DNA from: a candidate division LCP-89 bacterium B3_LCP
GTDB lineage: Bacteria; Electryoneota; B3-LCP
DNA: 64,000 nucleotides
Assembly: GCA_005223185.1 (NCBI GenBank)
Contig: NJBN01000006.1
Coordinates: forward strand, 1-64,000
Direction: 5' to 3'
Shown: piece after piece, positions 62,840 to 64,000 of the stretch
Layout: each line of letters starts with the position of its first letter
How positions within the stretch are numbered: position 1 is the first letter of the stretch
Position numbers and translations under genes: made by a program
Notes under the pieces: model-generated
Seen by the model: only the letters and a program-made list of their open reading frames with translations
Told to the model about the DNA's origin: nothing
Databases searched by the model: none

Positions 62840-63177
62840 TCTGAATCTTCTAAGATCAATTCTTCACCATCAGTTTCATCCCCCATTGGCAGCGGATTTA
62901 CGTACGATATCCAGTCCATAAAATCCTGCTTCCCTGAGAACTGATCTAAGAACTGATAAACTTCACACTCTTCGGCTTCGACAGTTTCACTGGCTTGTCT
63001 GCTGCCGCGGATCAGGTAGGAATCAACTTCACAGCCGTTTTCATCAGCCCAATCAGCTATCATCCTCTTCAGCGTCCACCAGTACATGCCAAAGTTCACA
63101 TAGGCTTCGGGGTTCAGCATCAACCCTTCGAAAATGACACTGAAGTCGAGTTGGGAATGATCGTCTAAGCTATTCAT
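62818..63177 (-). CDS. Acidic protein of unknown function
   Basis: 119 residues, strongly acidic (C-terminus ETDGEELILEDSEWEENF). No signal peptide, helix or known motif. It is the first gene of the CDF operon, has its own promoter (63212-63240) and overlaps the CDF start, which supports a real gene. A role with metal transport is only suggested by position. Confidence 0.65.
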   Translation of the reverse strand: MNSLDDHSQLDFSVIFEGLMLNPEAYVNFGMYWWTLKRMIADWADENGCEVDSYLIRGSRQASETVEAEECEVYQFLDQFSGKQDFMDWISYVNPLPMGDETDGEELILEDSEWEENFL

Positions 63178-63211
63178 CGATGATGATTATGGGGTTTGGC
63201 TTTTTCCCCTT

Positions 63212-63240
63212 AATTTAATCATCAACCATATTCATGTCAA
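63212..63240 (-). promoter_or_regulatory. Promoter of the CDF-cytochrome operon
   Basis: Minus strand TTGACA (63240-63235), 17 bases, TAAATT (63217-63212), about 35 bases before the first ATG. The remaining 63241-63410 holds no recognised feature. Confidence 0.65.
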
Positions 63241-63410
63241 GTAATTTTTTTCAGCAATATGGGTAAGGAGAGTACTGAATTATGAATTATGAAAAAAGGG
63301 GAGGTCGCACTCTGTAGGTTCAAGGGACTCCTATTGACAGAATGACATTTCTAACATCCGTAGGGTGTATCCGGTAGGCGCTATTACAGAGGAGAGTCGA
63401 CAGATGTAGA

Positions 63411-63442
63411 AAAAAGGCTAACCTCACGGTCAGCCTTTTTTT
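63411..63442 (-). terminator. Bidirectional intrinsic terminator after the type II/IV pilus F gene
   Basis: Stem AAAAAGGCT-ACC / GGT-AGCCTTTTT with a TCAC loop and one A-C mismatch pair. On the minus strand it stands 25 bases past the 63467 stop and ends in six T. Confidence 0.8.
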
Positions 63443-63466
63443 TATCATGCAATTATCTATTAGCAG

Positions 63467-64000
63467 TTACAACCCCGACCGCATAGCCATGCCAAGGTAG
63501 AAGATGGGCAGATAGAGCGCGATGATGATGACCAAAACCACAGAACCGATCAACACAATCAGGAGTGGTTCGATCAGAGAAGTCAGGCGGTCAACTATGG
63601 CGTCCAATTGCTTTTCATAAAATTCTGCCGCTTTATCCAGCAGGGCGTCAATTTCGCCGGTCTCTTCACCGGTGGCGGTTAGCTGTACCAAAGTCGGCGG
63701 AAACACCTGTGATTTCTTCATCGCTACGGAGATAGCAAAGCCGTCCTTTATCAGTACCTTCGATTCCCTAATGCCCTTTTCGATCACCTTGTTACCAACT
63801 ACCTTCTGGATCTGGGACAGGGAATCCAAGACCGGCACGCCAGCGCCCAATAGAACGCCGAACGTCTTGGAAAATTTGTTCATCACCGAATTGGTCAGAA
63901 GAGATCCGAAGACCGGGAAGCGGAGCTTAATGGAATCCATGATAAGTCCGCCCCTTTCAGTCATGGAGATCAACCAAATAACAACTATAAAAAGAAAGAC
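63467..64000 (-). CDS. Type II secretion/type IV pilus inner-membrane protein F (GspF/PilC), partial
   Basis: The frame is open through the window end (178 residues visible, 5' part missing). It shows the second cytoplasmic repeat of the GspF/PilC family: PVFGSLLTNSVMNKFSKTFGVLLGAGVPVLDSL, NKVIEKGI, FPPTLVQLTATGEETG, LLDKAAEFYE and the final helix PLLIVLIGSVVLVIIIALYLPIF. The upstream residues (VFLFIVVIWLISMTERGG) are the preceding membrane helix. Such proteins assemble the pilus or pseudopilus platform. Confidence 0.93.
   Translation of the reverse strand, partial: VFLFIVVIWLISMTERGGLIMDSIKLRFPVFGSLLTNSVMNKFSKTFGVLLGAGVPVLDSLSQIQKVVGNKVIEKGIRESKVLIKDGFAISVAMKKSQVFPPTLVQLTATGEETGEIDALLDKAAEFYEKQLDAIVDRLTSLIEPLLIVLIGSVVLVIIIALYLPIFYLGMAMRSGL

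Overview
The window looks like chromosomal DNA from an uncultured bacterium of the Fibrobacteres-Chlorobi-Bacteroidetes (FCB) superphylum or a neighbouring candidate phylum (Electryoneota, KSB1, Marinimicrobia or Cloacimonadota type). The evidence is four secreted proteins that end in a type-A 'por'-like C-terminal sorting domain, a TonB-dependent receptor paired with a DUF4249-type lipoprotein, a DapL-type aminotransferase, an ADP-forming acetyl-CoA synthetase and DUF2752/TM2 proteins. I could not run a taxonomic search, so this is inference from gene families. A recurring promoter form, TTGACA-like box, 17 bases, TATATT-like box, is found in front of at least twelve transcription units and helps to decide several start codons.

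Layout. 1-500: initiator tRNA with terminator and promoter, plus unexplained palindromes. 665-11189 (minus strand): secreted deiminase, DUF2752 and TM2 membrane proteins, CNNM/CBS transporter, YigZ-like protein, small Cys-rich protein, DNA polymerase III alpha, ADP-forming acetyl-CoA synthetase. 11481-17987 (plus): TonB receptor and lipoprotein, secreted beta-helix protein, PAS protein. 18166-29235 (plus): a ten-gene, tightly overlapping operon with one B12-type and three SPASM-type radical SAM proteins, a molybdopterin enzyme, a TIM-barrel isomerase, two methyltransferases, a nucleotidyltransferase and a CDP-alcohol phosphatidyltransferase. This is the best candidate for an undescribed biosynthetic system. 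29257-30153 (minus): DUF4097-like exported protein.

30384-34542 (plus): an exported TPR-CHAT protease, a sigma factor and a membrane-spanning zinc-finger/TPR anti-sigma-like protein, probably a proteolytic signalling relay across the envelope. 34792-37643: DUF3800 protein, small TPR protein, small His-rich protein and a NapH-like polyferredoxin. 37711-44537 (minus): two methyltransferases, a pentapeptide/ion-channel protein, a lone NuoN, a four-helix-bundle cassette gene and an OPT transporter.

44546-49125 is an accessory island. A decayed CHC2 primase-like fragment on one side and a resolvase fragment fused to the tail of a sorting-domain gene on the other bracket four nucleotide-handling genes: a guanylate-kinase-like kinase, a 2H-phosphoesterase-like protein, a nucleoside phosphorylase-TPR fusion and a NUDIX hydrolase. 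It may be a conflict or signalling module. 49239-58498 (plus): PilZ protein, PAS histidine kinase, secreted CxxCH protein, a large beta-helix paralogue that shares its promoter, leader and tail with the 14900 gene, and DapL. 58591-64000 (minus): small membrane peptide, an operon of an acidic protein, a CDF transporter, a MauE-thioredoxin protein and a tetraheme lipoprotein, then a partial type II secretion/type IV pilus F protein that runs off the window.
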